Part shown: piece by piece, positions 44,106-52,950 of the stretch
How the letters are laid out: each line of letters starts with the position of its first letter
Numbering within the stretch: position 1 is the stretch's first letter
Assembly: GCA_017798145.1 (NCBI GenBank)
Contig: CP059069.1
Location: 543,226-607,225 of the forward strand
Source: Akkermansiaceae bacterium
GTDB taxonomy: Bacteria > Verrucomicrobiota > Verrucomicrobiia > Verrucomicrobiales > Akkermansiaceae
Direction: 5' to 3'
DNA: 64,000 bases
Notes under the pieces: generated by a model
Databases searched by the model: none
What the model saw: the letters and a program-made list of their open reading frames with translations, nothing else
Told to the model about the DNA's origin: nothing
Program-made: the position numbers and the translations under genes

Positions 44106-44383
44106 TTTTTTTCGAGGAACTCCTTCTCGATGAGCAGTTGGCCGATCTTTCGCTCCAGATGCGAAGTCCGGCGCTCCTGCTTCTCGGCGCTTTGGTCCGC
44201 CGCGTTCTTGCGCTCGAAGATCGAGGCCATGTGGTCTTCGAGATCCTTCTTCCAGGTGCTGACCTGTGAAGGGGCGATGTCGTTCTCCTGGGCGATCTGC
44301 TGGATGCTCTTCTCGCCCTTGAGCGCCTCGGTGGCGACGCGGGCCTTGAACTCGGCGGTGAGGTGTCTTCTCTTTCGTTTCAT
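44066..44383 (-). CDS. IS3-family transposase OrfA
   Basis: A 105-residue OrfA: HTH of the transposase_8 type (KRRHLTAEFKARVATEALKG, then SIQQIAQENDIAPSQVSTWKK) and a C-terminal leucine-zipper coiled coil (HLERKIGQLLIEKEFLEKKCEQL). ATG 44383 is preferred to the extended start at 44425. Near its 3' end the minus strand reads A AAA AAG (44106-44112), a canonical -1 frameshift heptamer that would fuse OrfA to OrfB. Confidence 0.85.
   Translation of the reverse strand: MKRKRRHLTAEFKARVATEALKGEKSIQQIAQENDIAPSQVSTWKKDLEDHMASIFERKNAADQSAEKQERRTSHLERKIGQLLIEKEFLEKKCEQLGIDLSERP
44106..44112 (-). promoter_or_regulatory. Programmed -1 frameshift site (A AAA AAG)
   Basis: Heptamer in the OrfA/OrfB overlap, in the right phase to shift from the GAA AAA AAG reading of OrfA to the OrfB frame that continues RAAGNRSERKAM. 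Standard for IS3 elements. Confidence 0.75.
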
Positions 44384-44467
44384 TGGTCTGATTTCGGGGT
44401 AATTCGCCCCTCTCAGACCAGTCAAAGTTTCAATAAACCGCTGGCTCCGTTTTCCGGGGCCACTTCA

Positions 44468-45146
44468 TCCCAACAACCAACGCCGTGCCCGAACCTTGCG
44501 ATTCGTCTTCTCCGAAATCCCGGAAAGCGCCGATCACCGGAGAGACCTTCAACACTGGAGCCCCGACCGCGCCCTGATCGACTACCGGGGGCTGAAGCCT
44601 TGGTGTGAACTCATCTTGAGCCGGAAATCCCCTCTCTTCATGGCCGGCACGTTCAGCGGACTCTCGTTCCTTTTCCCCATGGAGCAGCTATTCGAGCGCT
44701 ACGTGGCAAGCGTGCTCCGGAATATGTTGGAACCCGGATTCCGGGTGGTCGCCCAGGCTTCGCGTCACTCGTTGGCAACCCATCTGGGAGCGGATTGGTT
44801 CCGCCTCAAGCCCGATCTGATCATCGAACGCGGCGATGGTTCGTGTTGCTCCGTCCTGGACACCAAGTGGAAGCACATCGATGAAAACAGGGGCACGTCC
44901 ACAGAGAAATATGGGCTCAGCCAGTCAGACTTCTACCAGATGGCCGCATACGGCGAGCGCTACCTGCAGGGAACCGGCGACATGTTCCTGATCTATCCAC
45001 GGTCTCCGCGATTCACCCGCCACTTGCCACCCTTCGGGCTGTCATCTGATCTCAGGCTTTGGGTCGTGCCATTCGACTTGGAGAGCGATGTCCTCGGATT
45101 GCCTGAGACATCTTCATCCGGAATCACTCACGGCATAGCCTGCTGA
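44468..45146 (+). pseudogene. mcrC: mcrC, C-terminal part (PD-(D/E)xK nuclease domain), separated by the IS
   Basis: The remainder of McrC. The part before ATG 44496 continues the frame broken by the IS. It carries the nuclease core: FPMEQLFERYVASVL helix, then LKPDLII and VLDTKWKHI, the PD...(D/E)xK motif with Asp and Lys in place, and QMAAYGERY. Because it is cut from its N-terminal half, a working McrC cannot be made without excision. If ATG 44496 were used, a free nuclease fragment of 216 residues might be produced. Confidence 0.75.
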
Positions 45147-45292
45147 AAGGCTCTCAACACGTCGTGATTCCGCGAACGGCATGCGAGACTATGAGCAAAG
45201 AGGACAATATCTCTTTTCGCGCTGAACCGAAAAAATTGCCGCGTTCCCGAACGTTTTGCCTGTTCGCGGCTATCACCAGGCGCAGTCGTCGA

Positions 45293-45574
45293 TCAGGTTC
45301 CAGTTTTCCGTCTCGAAGATCTAACTTTCGCACTCTTTCCACCGATGTTCGCACTCCCTCCTGGAAGGAGTAACTGCCAGGGTTCCAATCCGTGGCCATT
45401 GGCCAGACGATCCAAGGTCGATAGGCGCAAGTCCCTTTTCCGCCCTGCCTCTACAGCTTGGTAGTATTTGTAGGAAATACCCGATTTCTCAGCAAATTCC
45501 TCCTGAGTCAGCCCACTCTCGATCCGCAACGCCTTGAGGCGCCCGAGCAATCGTTGAACCGTTTCAGTCTCCAT
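45293..45574 (-). CDS. XRE-family HTH regulator
   Basis: A 93-residue HTH protein (LGRLKALRIESGLTQEEF, then SGISYKYYQAVEAGRKRD, LSTLDRLANGHGLEPWQLL), a Cro/C1-like fold with a basic C-terminal tail (SSRRKTGT). It is transcribed away from the zinc-ribbon gene and next to the end of mcrC. It may regulate a neighbour in the defence island; I see no clear operator around its start. Confidence 0.7.
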   Translation of the reverse strand: METETVQRLLGRLKALRIESGLTQEEFAEKSGISYKYYQAVEAGRKRDLRLSTLDRLANGHGLEPWQLLLPGGSANIGGKSAKVRSSRRKTGT

Positions 45575-45692
45575 TTCAGGGCTAGCATACCCGCTGGATT
45601 TCCTCCTTTACACCTCACCTTCGGTAGTGCTTGTGTTTACGTATTCTTCCCACCTGGCTCGGATCAATTCCCACCGCCCCTCTCCTAAATCC

Positions 45693-46439
45693 ATGATCAC
45701 CTTCCCTTGCCCCCAATGCGCAATCCACATCACCGCAGAGCCGGAACATGCGGGCTGCGAAGCAAACTGCCCCAAATGCGACCAGGCTCTGGTTGTGCCG
45801 AAAACCTCCGATAAGGTTGAAACTGTGGCGAAAAGGCCTGATAGCCCTCCCCTGCTCCCAAACCTGCTTTTTACGGCAAAGAACAAGGCCATTCATTTAT
45901 CACATAAACTACATCCTCTGCATAAATGGATTACATTCCACTCTGCCCAAATTATTCAACAGACAAGCAAATATGGAAAAATTAAAATTAAGCGAGCAAT
46001 AAATCAAAACAAGTATTTACTAGCGCTGTATCTGCTAGCGATTGCGGTAATTTTAATTTATTCGCCCATTGGCAAAAATTCATCAGAGAATATTTCAAGC
46101 GAGGAAGCCATCGAAGGAAACGAACAGGAAAGCACAATCAGCGAAGTTTTCTTGGAAGAATACAAAGAGGCTGGCCCAACAGGATATGGAAGCTCCAAGA
46201 TAACGATAAAACTTTACGATTTCAGGAGTTCCGGAATAGTTATGATAAAAAGCGAGATAATATACTACCTTGGGTACGGCAATCCAGACTCGACAAAATT
46301 TGCTGAGACAGCTTCATATCGCGTTCAAGGAAACCATTTGAGAATAAGCCATAGAAACGGCGACACTACAATATTTCAGATGGAGCCGAATGGAGACCTG
46401 ATATCGAACGCTACCGGAAGCCGGATGCAGCGCCAATAG
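45693..46439 (+). CDS. Zinc-ribbon membrane protein, unknown function
   Basis: A 248-residue protein. The N-terminal CPQC (6-9) and a second CPKC (26-29) form a zinc ribbon of the MJ0042/Zn-ribbon_4 type. A single transmembrane helix follows at about residues 107-125 (YLLALYLLAIAVILIYSPIG), then a C-terminal region of short beta strands. From about 45890 the base composition is markedly AT-rich, unlike the rest of the window, pointing to recent transfer. ATG 45693 is chosen. Function unknown; its C-terminal part would be exported. Confidence 0.55.
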   Translation: MITFPCPQCAIHITAEPEHAGCEANCPKCDQALVVPKTSDKVETVAKRPDSPPLLPNLLFTAKNKAIHLSHKLHPLHKWITFHSAQIIQQTSKYGKIKIKRAINQNKYLLALYLLAIAVILIYSPIGKNSSENISSEEAIEGNEQESTISEVFLEEYKEAGPTGYGSSKITIKLYDFRSSGIVMIKSEIIYYLGYGNPDSTKFAETASYRVQGNHLRISHRNGDTTIFQMEPNGDLISNATGSRMQRQ

Positions 46440-46646
46440 ATGCGGTGGATTTACAGTGTCGGCATTCGTCTGCCAATCGGTGTCGTGCAGGCGGCGTCCT
46501 AGCTGTCAACCAGGCAGAGAATGTGCGCCGGAGTGCGGAAGGGGCGGGCGGTCTCAGCGACTACGAGACGGAGCTCCTGCCATCGAAGCACTTCCGGGTT
46601 GAATCCGACAACAAAGGCGGCGTCTTGGGAGCAAAAAAGAGGATGT

Positions 46647-46670
46647 CCTCCACCGGAAGTCCGGTGGAGG
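46647..46670. terminator. Perfect 11-bp inverted repeat with a 2-nt centre
   Basis: CCTCCACCGGA and its exact complement TCCGGTGGAGG with AG between them. It may act as a terminator or cruciform; no long T-tract follows on either side, so intrinsic termination is doubtful. Confidence 0.4.
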
Positions 46671-46814
46671 AATATTCAAACAGATGCTAGGGATCAGGCT
46701 GCGGCCGATGCCTGCTCGGCTTTGTATTTCAACTTACTCCTGGTGCACATTACCACTGCCTGCGTTGAGCGGTTGAGTATTTCCCTGTCGTAGACCCGGT
46801 GCTAGGTTCCCTCC

Positions 46815-47085
46815 ATGTGCAACGCCTATTTCGTCGAGCCGAAGAAGGATGCTGTGGGTCGTGACCGTGCAGTCGCCAAAGTCCGTTGAGCGATTGAGGT
46901 TTGCACTGATCCGACCCACGGTTGCAAGTCTGGTGTTGCTGGAGGATGGGCTTGGTTATCATGCGCTGGAGGACGACCACAGTTCCGGGGATGAGTGGTT
47001 TTGGATCCTGAAATTTCCGCACCTGAATCGAAAGGACGGCGAGTTATCGCTGATTCAGGGAATTTTAATACCGGCAAGTCGTTGA
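46815..47085 (+). pseudogene. Decayed SRAP (YedK/HMCES-type) peptidase remnant
   Basis: An ATG at 46815 begins MCNAYFVEPKKD, the start expected of a SRAP protein with the catalytic Cys2, but stops after 24 codons (TGA, 46887-46889). In another frame downstream the LIRPTVASLVLLEDG segment matches the family's RPT...VVL.DG region, so a frameshift and loss of the C-terminal domain are likely. SRAP proteins bind abasic-site DNA and are involved in SOS-type protection. This copy cannot work. Confidence 0.45.
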
Positions 47086-47166
47086 AAATGAATATCTGAA
47101 AATCCATGGCCGGTTTTGGGTAATCAAATTCCTAGGCGCTGGCGGATTTTCTGTTAAATCCGATGT

Positions 47167-47934
47167 GTGTTTTTCAATCCCCGTCGGTTTTCTTTGCGTT
47201 TGCTTTCGTCGGCCATGATGGCTGCGGTTGTGCTCTGCTTGCAATTCTTGCCTGGGACAATCTCCGCCAAAGAAGGCGTTGATGCGCGGGACATCGGAAC
47301 GGCGTTTGTAGCAAAGGTGGTCGAAATTACCCCGGCAGCCGGTGCCAGCGAGATTGCGGTTCAATGGGATTTCACGAACAAATGGGACATGCCGCTGATG
47401 GTCGAGCGCTTTGAGGAATCATGCGGCTGCCTTGGCGGTGTGACCGACCAGAAGGAAGTCGCTCCCGGCAAGACCGGCCATATCCGTGCCAATTTCATTC
47501 CCGGCGGGTATCGCGGGAAGATCCGCAAGTCGCTCCATGTTCGCTTCGTTGGCTTCGACAAGCCGGTGGAATTGGTGGCCGAGGTCACGATCCCTTCGTC
47601 GGTGGAGCTTTCCTCCCAGGAACTCGTCTGGAATGGCTCTGCAGATACATCGTCCAAGACGGTTGATGTCAAAGCGGGCACGGATGCCGATTTCACCATC
47701 ACCGGGCTGGCAGGGGTGGCCGAGGGGATGTTCTTGGTCAAACAGGAAATCGTGACCCCGGGTCGCCACTACCGCGTCACGATCACCCCAACAAAGGCCG
47801 CCGGTTCCGATGTCCAATGCCTCCAGATTCGCACCGATAGCGCCGACCTGCGTGACCGTGTCGTCGCTGTCTTCCTCCGCTGCGGGCCATCACCCGCCGG
47901 GCAGCCTCCTGCTTCAACCTCTCCCGAACCATGA
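47167..47934 (+). CDS. DUF1573-domain exported protein
   Basis: A 255-residue secreted protein with a signal peptide ending near AKEGVD. The core has the DUF1573 signature: a beta-sandwich strand, the paired Cys in ESCGCLGG, then KEVAPGKTGHIRANFIP (GxxxxIxVxF style). The start is uncertain: GTG 47167 is given, but ATG 47215 gives an equally good signal. Its 3' end overlaps the next ATG (ATGA at 47931). It is the first gene of the surface-protein operon. Such domains may help assemble or anchor extracellular proteins; the role is unproven. Confidence 0.65.
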   Translation: MFFNPRRFSLRLLSSAMMAAVVLCLQFLPGTISAKEGVDARDIGTAFVAKVVEITPAAGASEIAVQWDFTNKWDMPLMVERFEESCGCLGGVTDQKEVAPGKTGHIRANFIPGGYRGKIRKSLHVRFVGFDKPVELVAEVTIPSSVELSSQELVWNGSADTSSKTVDVKAGTDADFTITGLAGVAEGMFLVKQEIVTPGRHYRVTITPTKAAGSDVQCLQIRTDSADLRDRVVAVFLRCGPSPAGQPPASTSPEP

Positions 47935-48911
47935 AACCATCAGCCCTGCCAGGTTCCAGCCCGCACCGCAGCCGTCCCTGGCTATGGCTCAGCGTGGTCT
48001 TGGCCATCGTGTGCGGGGGCGTAGGTGCAATTTGGTTCGCGAGCCGGACTCCCGACCTCGAGCCACTTGCAGTGGCGATCAAATCCCTGCCGCGAGCCGT
48101 GCCGGTTCCAGATATGCAGGAACCGGCGGAGGATTTCGGCACCTTCCTCCATGTTCTCCGGACCGGCGGAAACGAGGTGACCAAGCCCGTCGCCATCGCA
48201 TGGCTGGACAAGGTTGCCAGGGAAAACATCGCGCTCACCAAAAGCGAACGCGAGGGGGTGATGGGGATGATCCGCAGCGGCGGCCACCAGTCATGGGAGT
48301 CCGGTTACCGCCTTCACCTGTTCAATTCGGCGTTCAATGCCATGCAGCTCCGCCACCCATTCGGGGAATTTACGGAGGAACTGCTGCGCCTCGCCACGCG
48401 CGACCCGAACCGCACGATGCGCCTCTACGCCTTGCAGCACCTGAACCTCCAGAGGCGCACCGGTCGCTTGCCTGATGGAGCGCTTGCGGACGAGGTTCTC
48501 GCGGCCGTGCGCGGCATGTCGTCCGACAACGGGGTTGCAGGCTACGTGATCGAAATTCTCGCCACATGGGACGGGGGTGAGGATGCCGAACCCACACCGG
48601 AGATCCTGCGCATTGCTCTTTCCACCGCCGCAGACCCGTCCTTTCCAACGGATGTCCGTGTCACCGCGATACACGCCGCCGGATCAGCGAGTGTGCCGCT
48701 GGCCAGAACCATCGCAACAGATGCGGGGGAACACACCATGCTGCGCAAGGCCGCGATCGCCCTGATCGGCAGGTATGGCTCGCCCGCCGACCTCGGGTTC
48801 TTGGAAACCATCCGCTCCGAGAGCGCCCGGCTTGCCCAAGCCGCCGAACCCGCCATCGCCCGCCTCCGCGAACGCCCGGACGGGCGCGGGGAACCCATCC
48901 CTTACCAGTAA
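47931..48911 (+). CDS. Membrane-anchored HEAT-like repeat protein
   Basis: A 326-residue protein with one N-terminal transmembrane helix (LWLSVVLAIVCGGVGAIWF, about residues 18-36) and a helical C-terminal region with paired helices (ATRDPNRTMRLYALQHLN, LRKAAIALIGRYG, LGFLETIRSESARLAQAAEP) like HEAT or ARM repeats. Facing outward, it could be a scaffold for the giant proteins downstream. It starts with an ATGA overlap and ends 23 bp before the PA14 gene. Function unknown. Confidence 0.6.
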   Translation: MKPSALPGSSPHRSRPWLWLSVVLAIVCGGVGAIWFASRTPDLEPLAVAIKSLPRAVPVPDMQEPAEDFGTFLHVLRTGGNEVTKPVAIAWLDKVARENIALTKSEREGVMGMIRSGGHQSWESGYRLHLFNSAFNAMQLRHPFGEFTEELLRLATRDPNRTMRLYALQHLNLQRRTGRLPDGALADEVLAAVRGMSSDNGVAGYVIEILATWDGGEDAEPTPEILRIALSTAADPSFPTDVRVTAIHAAGSASVPLARTIATDAGEHTMLRKAAIALIGRYGSPADLGFLETIRSESARLAQAAEPAIARLRERPDGRGEPIPYQ

Positions 48912-48934
48912 AAGACTCGCCAACCAATCGCCCC

Positions 48935-51900
48935 ATGAAAACGCTCCTATCCATCACCCTCGCCTCGCTGGCCTCCGCGCTATTTGCTGCCGCTGGCATC
49001 ACCCAGACCGGCTCCGCATCCTGGATACGCACAGCCGCTCCGGGCACCTTCGACGCCTCCACTTCCGACAAGCTCGTCGTGGTCGTATCCGGAGAGCACA
49101 ACTTCGGGGGCAACTACACGGGCGACTGCACAGCCGTCACCTACAACGGACAGGCGCTTAGCCTCGCGGAGAAGCAACTCCCCTCCAATCCTTCGGCGGG
49201 AGGCCACGGGCAGACCCATTCCTCAATCTGGTATTTGGACAGCCCGGCCAACTACACGGGTGCTGGCACGATTGCGGTCACTTGCACTGGCAACAACTGG
49301 GTCGCCACAGCCATCGGCCTTTCGGGAACCCTGCCGGGCGTCGGCTCCACCGCCAAGGTCACCAAGACCTCTACCATCCAGCTGACCACCACATCCTACG
49401 GATCGATGCTCATTGGCGCTGTCGGCATGGGTGGCCAGGGAAACACCGCCAGCCCCTTGCCCGGCGTCACCGCCACCTCGCCCGCCCAGGCAGTCACCAT
49501 CGGCGGCCTCAAGATCGGCAGCAACTGGGCGGGGCATGCCGTGGCCCGTGCCCTGGTCGACTATCCTTCCACGACTAGTCTCGGCTTCAACACCGCGCTG
49601 ACCGATGTCGTCACCGTGGGTGCCGTGTTCAAGTCCGCAAGCCCGGCCGTCCCAGCCGGCCCTGTGCCAACCGTGCTCGATGTGGTTCCCGGCCAATCCG
49701 TCCAGCTCACCTGGAACAACCTGCTACCCATACAGGGCGGCGATGTGTGGGTGGACGTCTGGATCGGCGACTCTCCCTCGAATCTCACAAAAGTTGTGTC
49801 CGCCGATCCCGATGGCCTGAACCTATCTTCCTTCACCTACACCGCTCCTGCACCGGGAACCTACCACGGCAGGATCGATTCATACCTGAACGGCTCTCCC
49901 ACAGGCACCCCGCACACAGGCGAGGCATTCTCGTTCACCGTGGATGACAAGGGGCTGCTTTCGGAAACATGGATCGGCCTGCGGGCTCTTGCCAGCGTCG
50001 AGCTGCTGCAGAAAGAGGGCATCGATGTCCGCCCGCCAAATACTTCTGCACGCATTCTCTCCTCCGGCGTGTCGAACCTGCCGGCACCTGCGGGTGTCCG
50101 CCTGCGCGGCCTGCTCACCCCCGATGTCACGGGCGATTACACCCTATATGTTGCCGGTTCGGAAAACTCCTCCCTCTGGTTCTCGTCCGGCGCGTCCCGT
50201 TTCAACAAGCAGCGCGTGGCATGGCATCTTGAAACAACATCTGCGAACGAGTGGGGCAAATTCCCGACCCAGAAATCGGCGGTGATCCACCTTGAATCGG
50301 GGCAATCCTACTACATCGAGGCCCAGGTCATGAACTCCACGGGCATCGGCCACATCTCCATCGGCTGGAAAGTTCCCGGTGCATCCACCCCTGTCGCGAT
50401 CCCGGTCGATCGGCTGCGCTATCCGCTGGCTGATCCCGATGATCTCAACGACAACAACCTGCCGGACTCATGGGAGATCGCGAAGGGTCTCGACCAATCC
50501 GTTTTGCCCGGAGCCTTGTCCCAGACCGGCGACCCTGACAAGGACGGCATTTCCAACCTCGACGAATACCGCTACGGTTCCGATCCCCTCGTGTCCGAAG
50601 AGCTGGCCAACGGACTCACCCGCGATACATGGGCATCACCGGGTATGGGAGGCTGGCCGATCACCTCACTCACCTCCACCCCACGCTTCTACGACATCCC
50701 CAGCGAGACACTGCATGTGCCGGGCATCGACGATTCCAGCCGTGGAACCCAATTCGGAGCGCGTTACCGCGGCTTCCTCATTGCGCCCACCACAGGCTCC
50801 TACCGTTTCTGGATCACCGGCAACGATGAAGTGCAGCTCTGGCTTTCGGACGGCACCGTGACTCCGCGCGGCGAGTCCCAGCCGCGCTCCGATTCCTTCG
50901 GCAAGCGTATGATTGCCTTCAACCAGACTATCATCAGCAACGTGGATTGGGGTCTTCCTCACGATTGGGATCGCACCCCCGCACAGCGCAGCCAGGTCAT
51001 CCATCTCGTCGCCGGCCAGCCCTACTACATCGAAGCGCTCCACAAGCAAGGGTGGGGGGATTATGAGGATCACGTCTCTGTCGCATGGCAGCCTCCCGGC
51101 CAGGCGCGCGCCCTTCTTCCCGCCTCGGTTCTGATCGGAAACATCCCACATCCCCAGGATGCCGGCGATGACGGCCTCCCCGACACCTGGCAAACCGCCA
51201 AAGGCCTCACCGAACCCGCCTACACCAGCGTCCAGCGAGGCCAGTTCGGCGATCCCGACGCCGATGGCCTCACCAACCTCCAGGAATACCAATACGGCAC
51301 CAACCCGAAATCCGCCGACACCGACGGCGACGGTGTCACCGACTACAAGGAACTCTTCCATTACCACACCGATCCGCTCGTCTCAAACGCCCTTGCGCCC
51401 GTTCTCGCCGCCGCGCCTGCACCCCACATTTATGCTTCCTACACCGGCGGCTGGACCGCCAACCCCGACGGTTCCCTCTCCGCATGGGATAGGCGCGGCG
51501 AAATCACCTACTCCTTCACCCTCGCCGAGGCCGGCGTCCACGAAATCACCCTCACCGGAGCCGCCATCGGCGATGTCCGTTCGGTCGAACGCCTGCCCAT
51601 CGTCCTTTCCGTCGACTCCATGGGCTCCTTCGCCTCCGCCGAGCTGGTGAGCAACAACGGCGGCCAGGGCACCGTCACCGGCGTCACACCCTGGCTCGCC
51701 GCGGGCACCCACACCCTCACCATCCTACACGACAACTACCGCGCCGCCCGCCGCCTGCGCATCGACTCCATCCAGATCCACCGCCTCGGCGGCCTGGACA
51801 TGGACTCCGACGGCATCCCCGACTGGATCGAGGCGAACGCCGCCGAACTCAACCAGCTCACCCGCGTCCCCGCCCAGAGCCGCACCTCCCCGGCATCCAT

Positions 51901-52906
51901 CGAGGGCGTCACGCAGAGCCTCGACGCAGCCGTGCTCACCTACACGCCCTTCGGTGAAACCACCCCCGTTCCGCTCACCCTCTCGAAATCCGTCAACACC
52001 GGCTTCTTCACCGATGTCCCTCTCTCGGAAAACGGAGCCACCGCCGTGGAATCAAGCTTCATGGGAGGCCTCGTGGAAATCCCCGCATCCATCGAATGGA
52101 TCCCCACCAACCTCTTCGGAACCTATCCCTCCGCCACCCTCCACATCCGCCAAGGCGACTCCCTCCGCCTCGACGCATGGAGCGCAGCCTCCCCGGACGG
52201 GCAGCCCTTCACCGTCACACTCGATGGCACCCCGCTCGCCGACGCCAACCAAAGCACCACGCACACCTCCGGCCAGCCCTTCGCCGCCGCCTTCGGAAGC
52301 GCAGGCACCTTCACCCTCGCGGCCACCCACGGCTCCGCCACCTCCAGCATCACCCTTGTCGTCCACAGCGCGGATTTCGGTCCGGCGTTCTCCGTCGGCT
52401 CCGGCACACCGCGGACATGGACCCCAGCGTCGCTTGATACCCTCTCCGTCGTGGAATTCGACGATCACGTGATACTCCAGGAAACCACCGGCACGACAGG
52501 GCCGCGCAAATTCCTCGCAAACGTCAGGGACGCTGGCAACCGCCACGTCCTCGCCCGCCTGCCCGGCGATATCGAGGGCGCACCCTCCGCCATCCTCGCC
52601 CGGGGAACCGTCAACGGCTTCCGGATCGCCTACCTCGACCAGACCGATGACGCCGCCGTCGTCACCCGCTACCCGGACGGAACATGGCTCATGTCGGGCT
52701 CCATCGTCGCCGTGAACCTACCTCCCGACATCCTCATCCGCCTCCGCGCCCACATCCAGGGCATGCTCTTCCCGGACGGCTCCAATATGATCTGGCTTGA
52801 CGCCTCAGACTTCGACGCCAACGGCATCGCCACCATCTATTACGAATGGTCAGGCACCGGAGACCCCAAACTCTGCAACCGCCTCCAGCTATTCGTCCAG
52901 CCCTGA
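48935..52906 (+). CDS. Giant secreted protein with two PA14 domains and thrombospondin-3-like repeats
   Basis: A 1323-residue secreted protein with a signal peptide (~1-20). Residues 20-230 form a beta-rich N-terminal domain. Two PA14 domains follow (about 340-485 and 560-725), each with [19 protein letters not shown] or [23 protein letters not shown] strands and YYIEA. Acidic type-3 repeats ([45 protein letters not shown]) lie after each, probably binding calcium. Further beta-sandwich regions occupy the C-terminus. PA14 domains bind carbohydrate in some proteins. No sorting signal is seen at the C-terminus. It is cotranscribed with the RHS protein. Confidence 0.8.
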   Translation: MKTLLSITLASLASALFAAAGITQTGSASWIRTAAPGTFDASTSDKLVVVVSGEHNFGGNYTGDCTAVTYNGQALSLAEKQLPSNPSAGGHGQTHSSIWYLDSPANYTGAGTIAVTCTGNNWVATAIGLSGTLPGVGSTAKVTKTSTIQLTTTSYGSMLIGAVGMGGQGNTASPLPGVTATSPAQAVTIGGLKIGSNWAGHAVARALVDYPSTTSLGFNTALTDVVTVGAVFKSASPAVPAGPVPTVLDVVPGQSVQLTWNNLLPIQGGDVWVDVWIGDSPSNLTKVVSADPDGLNLSSFTYTAPAPGTYHGRIDSYLNGSPTGTPHTGEAFSFTVDDKGLLSETWIGLRALASVELLQKEGIDVRPPNTSARILSSGVSNLPAPAGVRLRGLLTPDVTGDYTLYVAGSENSSLWFSSGASRFNKQRVAWHLETTSANEWGKFPTQKSAVIHLESGQSYYIEAQVMNSTGIGHISIGWKVPGASTPVAIPVDRLRYPLADPDDLNDNNLPDSWEIAKGLDQSVLPGALSQTGDPDKDGISNLDEYRYGSDPLVSEELANGLTRDTWASPGMGGWPITSLTSTPRFYDIPSETLHVPGIDDSSRGTQFGARYRGFLIAPTTGSYRFWITGNDEVQLWLSDGTVTPRGESQPRSDSFGKRMIAFNQTIISNVDWGLPHDWDRTPAQRSQVIHLVAGQPYYIEALHKQGWGDYEDHVSVAWQPPGQARALLPASVLIGNIPHPQDAGDDGLPDTWQTAKGLTEPAYTSVQRGQFGDPDADGLTNLQEYQYGTNPKSADTDGDGVTDYKELFHYHTDPLVSNALAPVLAAAPAPHIYASYTGGWTANPDGSLSAWDRRGEITYSFTLAEAGVHEITLTGAAIGDVRSVERLPIVLSVDSMGSFASAELVSNNGGQGTVTGVTPWLAAGTHTLTILHDNYRAARRLRIDSIQIHRLGGLDMDSDGIPDWIEANAAELNQLTRVPAQSRTSPASIEGVTQSLDAAVLTYTPFGETTPVPLTLSKSVNTGFFTDVPLSENGATAVESSFMGGLVEIPASIEWIPTNLFGTYPSATLHIRQGDSLRLDAWSAASPDGQPFTVTLDGTPLADANQSTTHTSGQPFAAAFGSAGTFTLAATHGSATSSITLVVHSADFGPAFSVGSGTPRTWTPASLDTLSVVEFDDHVILQETTGTTGPRKFLANVRDAGNRHVLARLPGDIEGAPSAILARGTVNGFRIAYLDQTDDAAVVTRYPDGTWLMSGSIVAVNLPPDILIRLRAHIQGMLFPDGSNMIWLDASDFDANGIATIYYEWSGTGDPKLCNRLQLFVQP

Positions 52907-52950
52907 ACCCCGCCCGCCGCGCCTACGAAACACTTCCCAGAACTTCCCCA

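Larger units (their letters stand above)
43069..44467 (-). mobile_element. IS3-family insertion sequence inserted in mcrC
   Basis: The ends are imperfect inverted repeats beginning TGAAGTGG at 43069 and, on the other strand, at 44467; similarity extends through the GCCAGC core to TTTATTG. The element is flanked by a 3-bp direct repeat TCC (43066-43068 and 44468-44470), the usual IS3 target duplication. Deleting the element plus one TCC restores the mcrC frame (WTRNPNNQRRAR). It encodes OrfA and OrfB on the minus strand with an A6G slippery site. IS3, with a DDE transposase, is clear; the subgroup was not assigned. Confidence 0.9.
46440..47166. other. Gene-poor gap with a hairpin and a SRAP remnant
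   Basis: About 730 bp. It contains a perfect palindrome at 46647-46670 and the decayed SRAP start at 46815-47085. The small open frames elsewhere have no motif. Confidence 0.4.
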
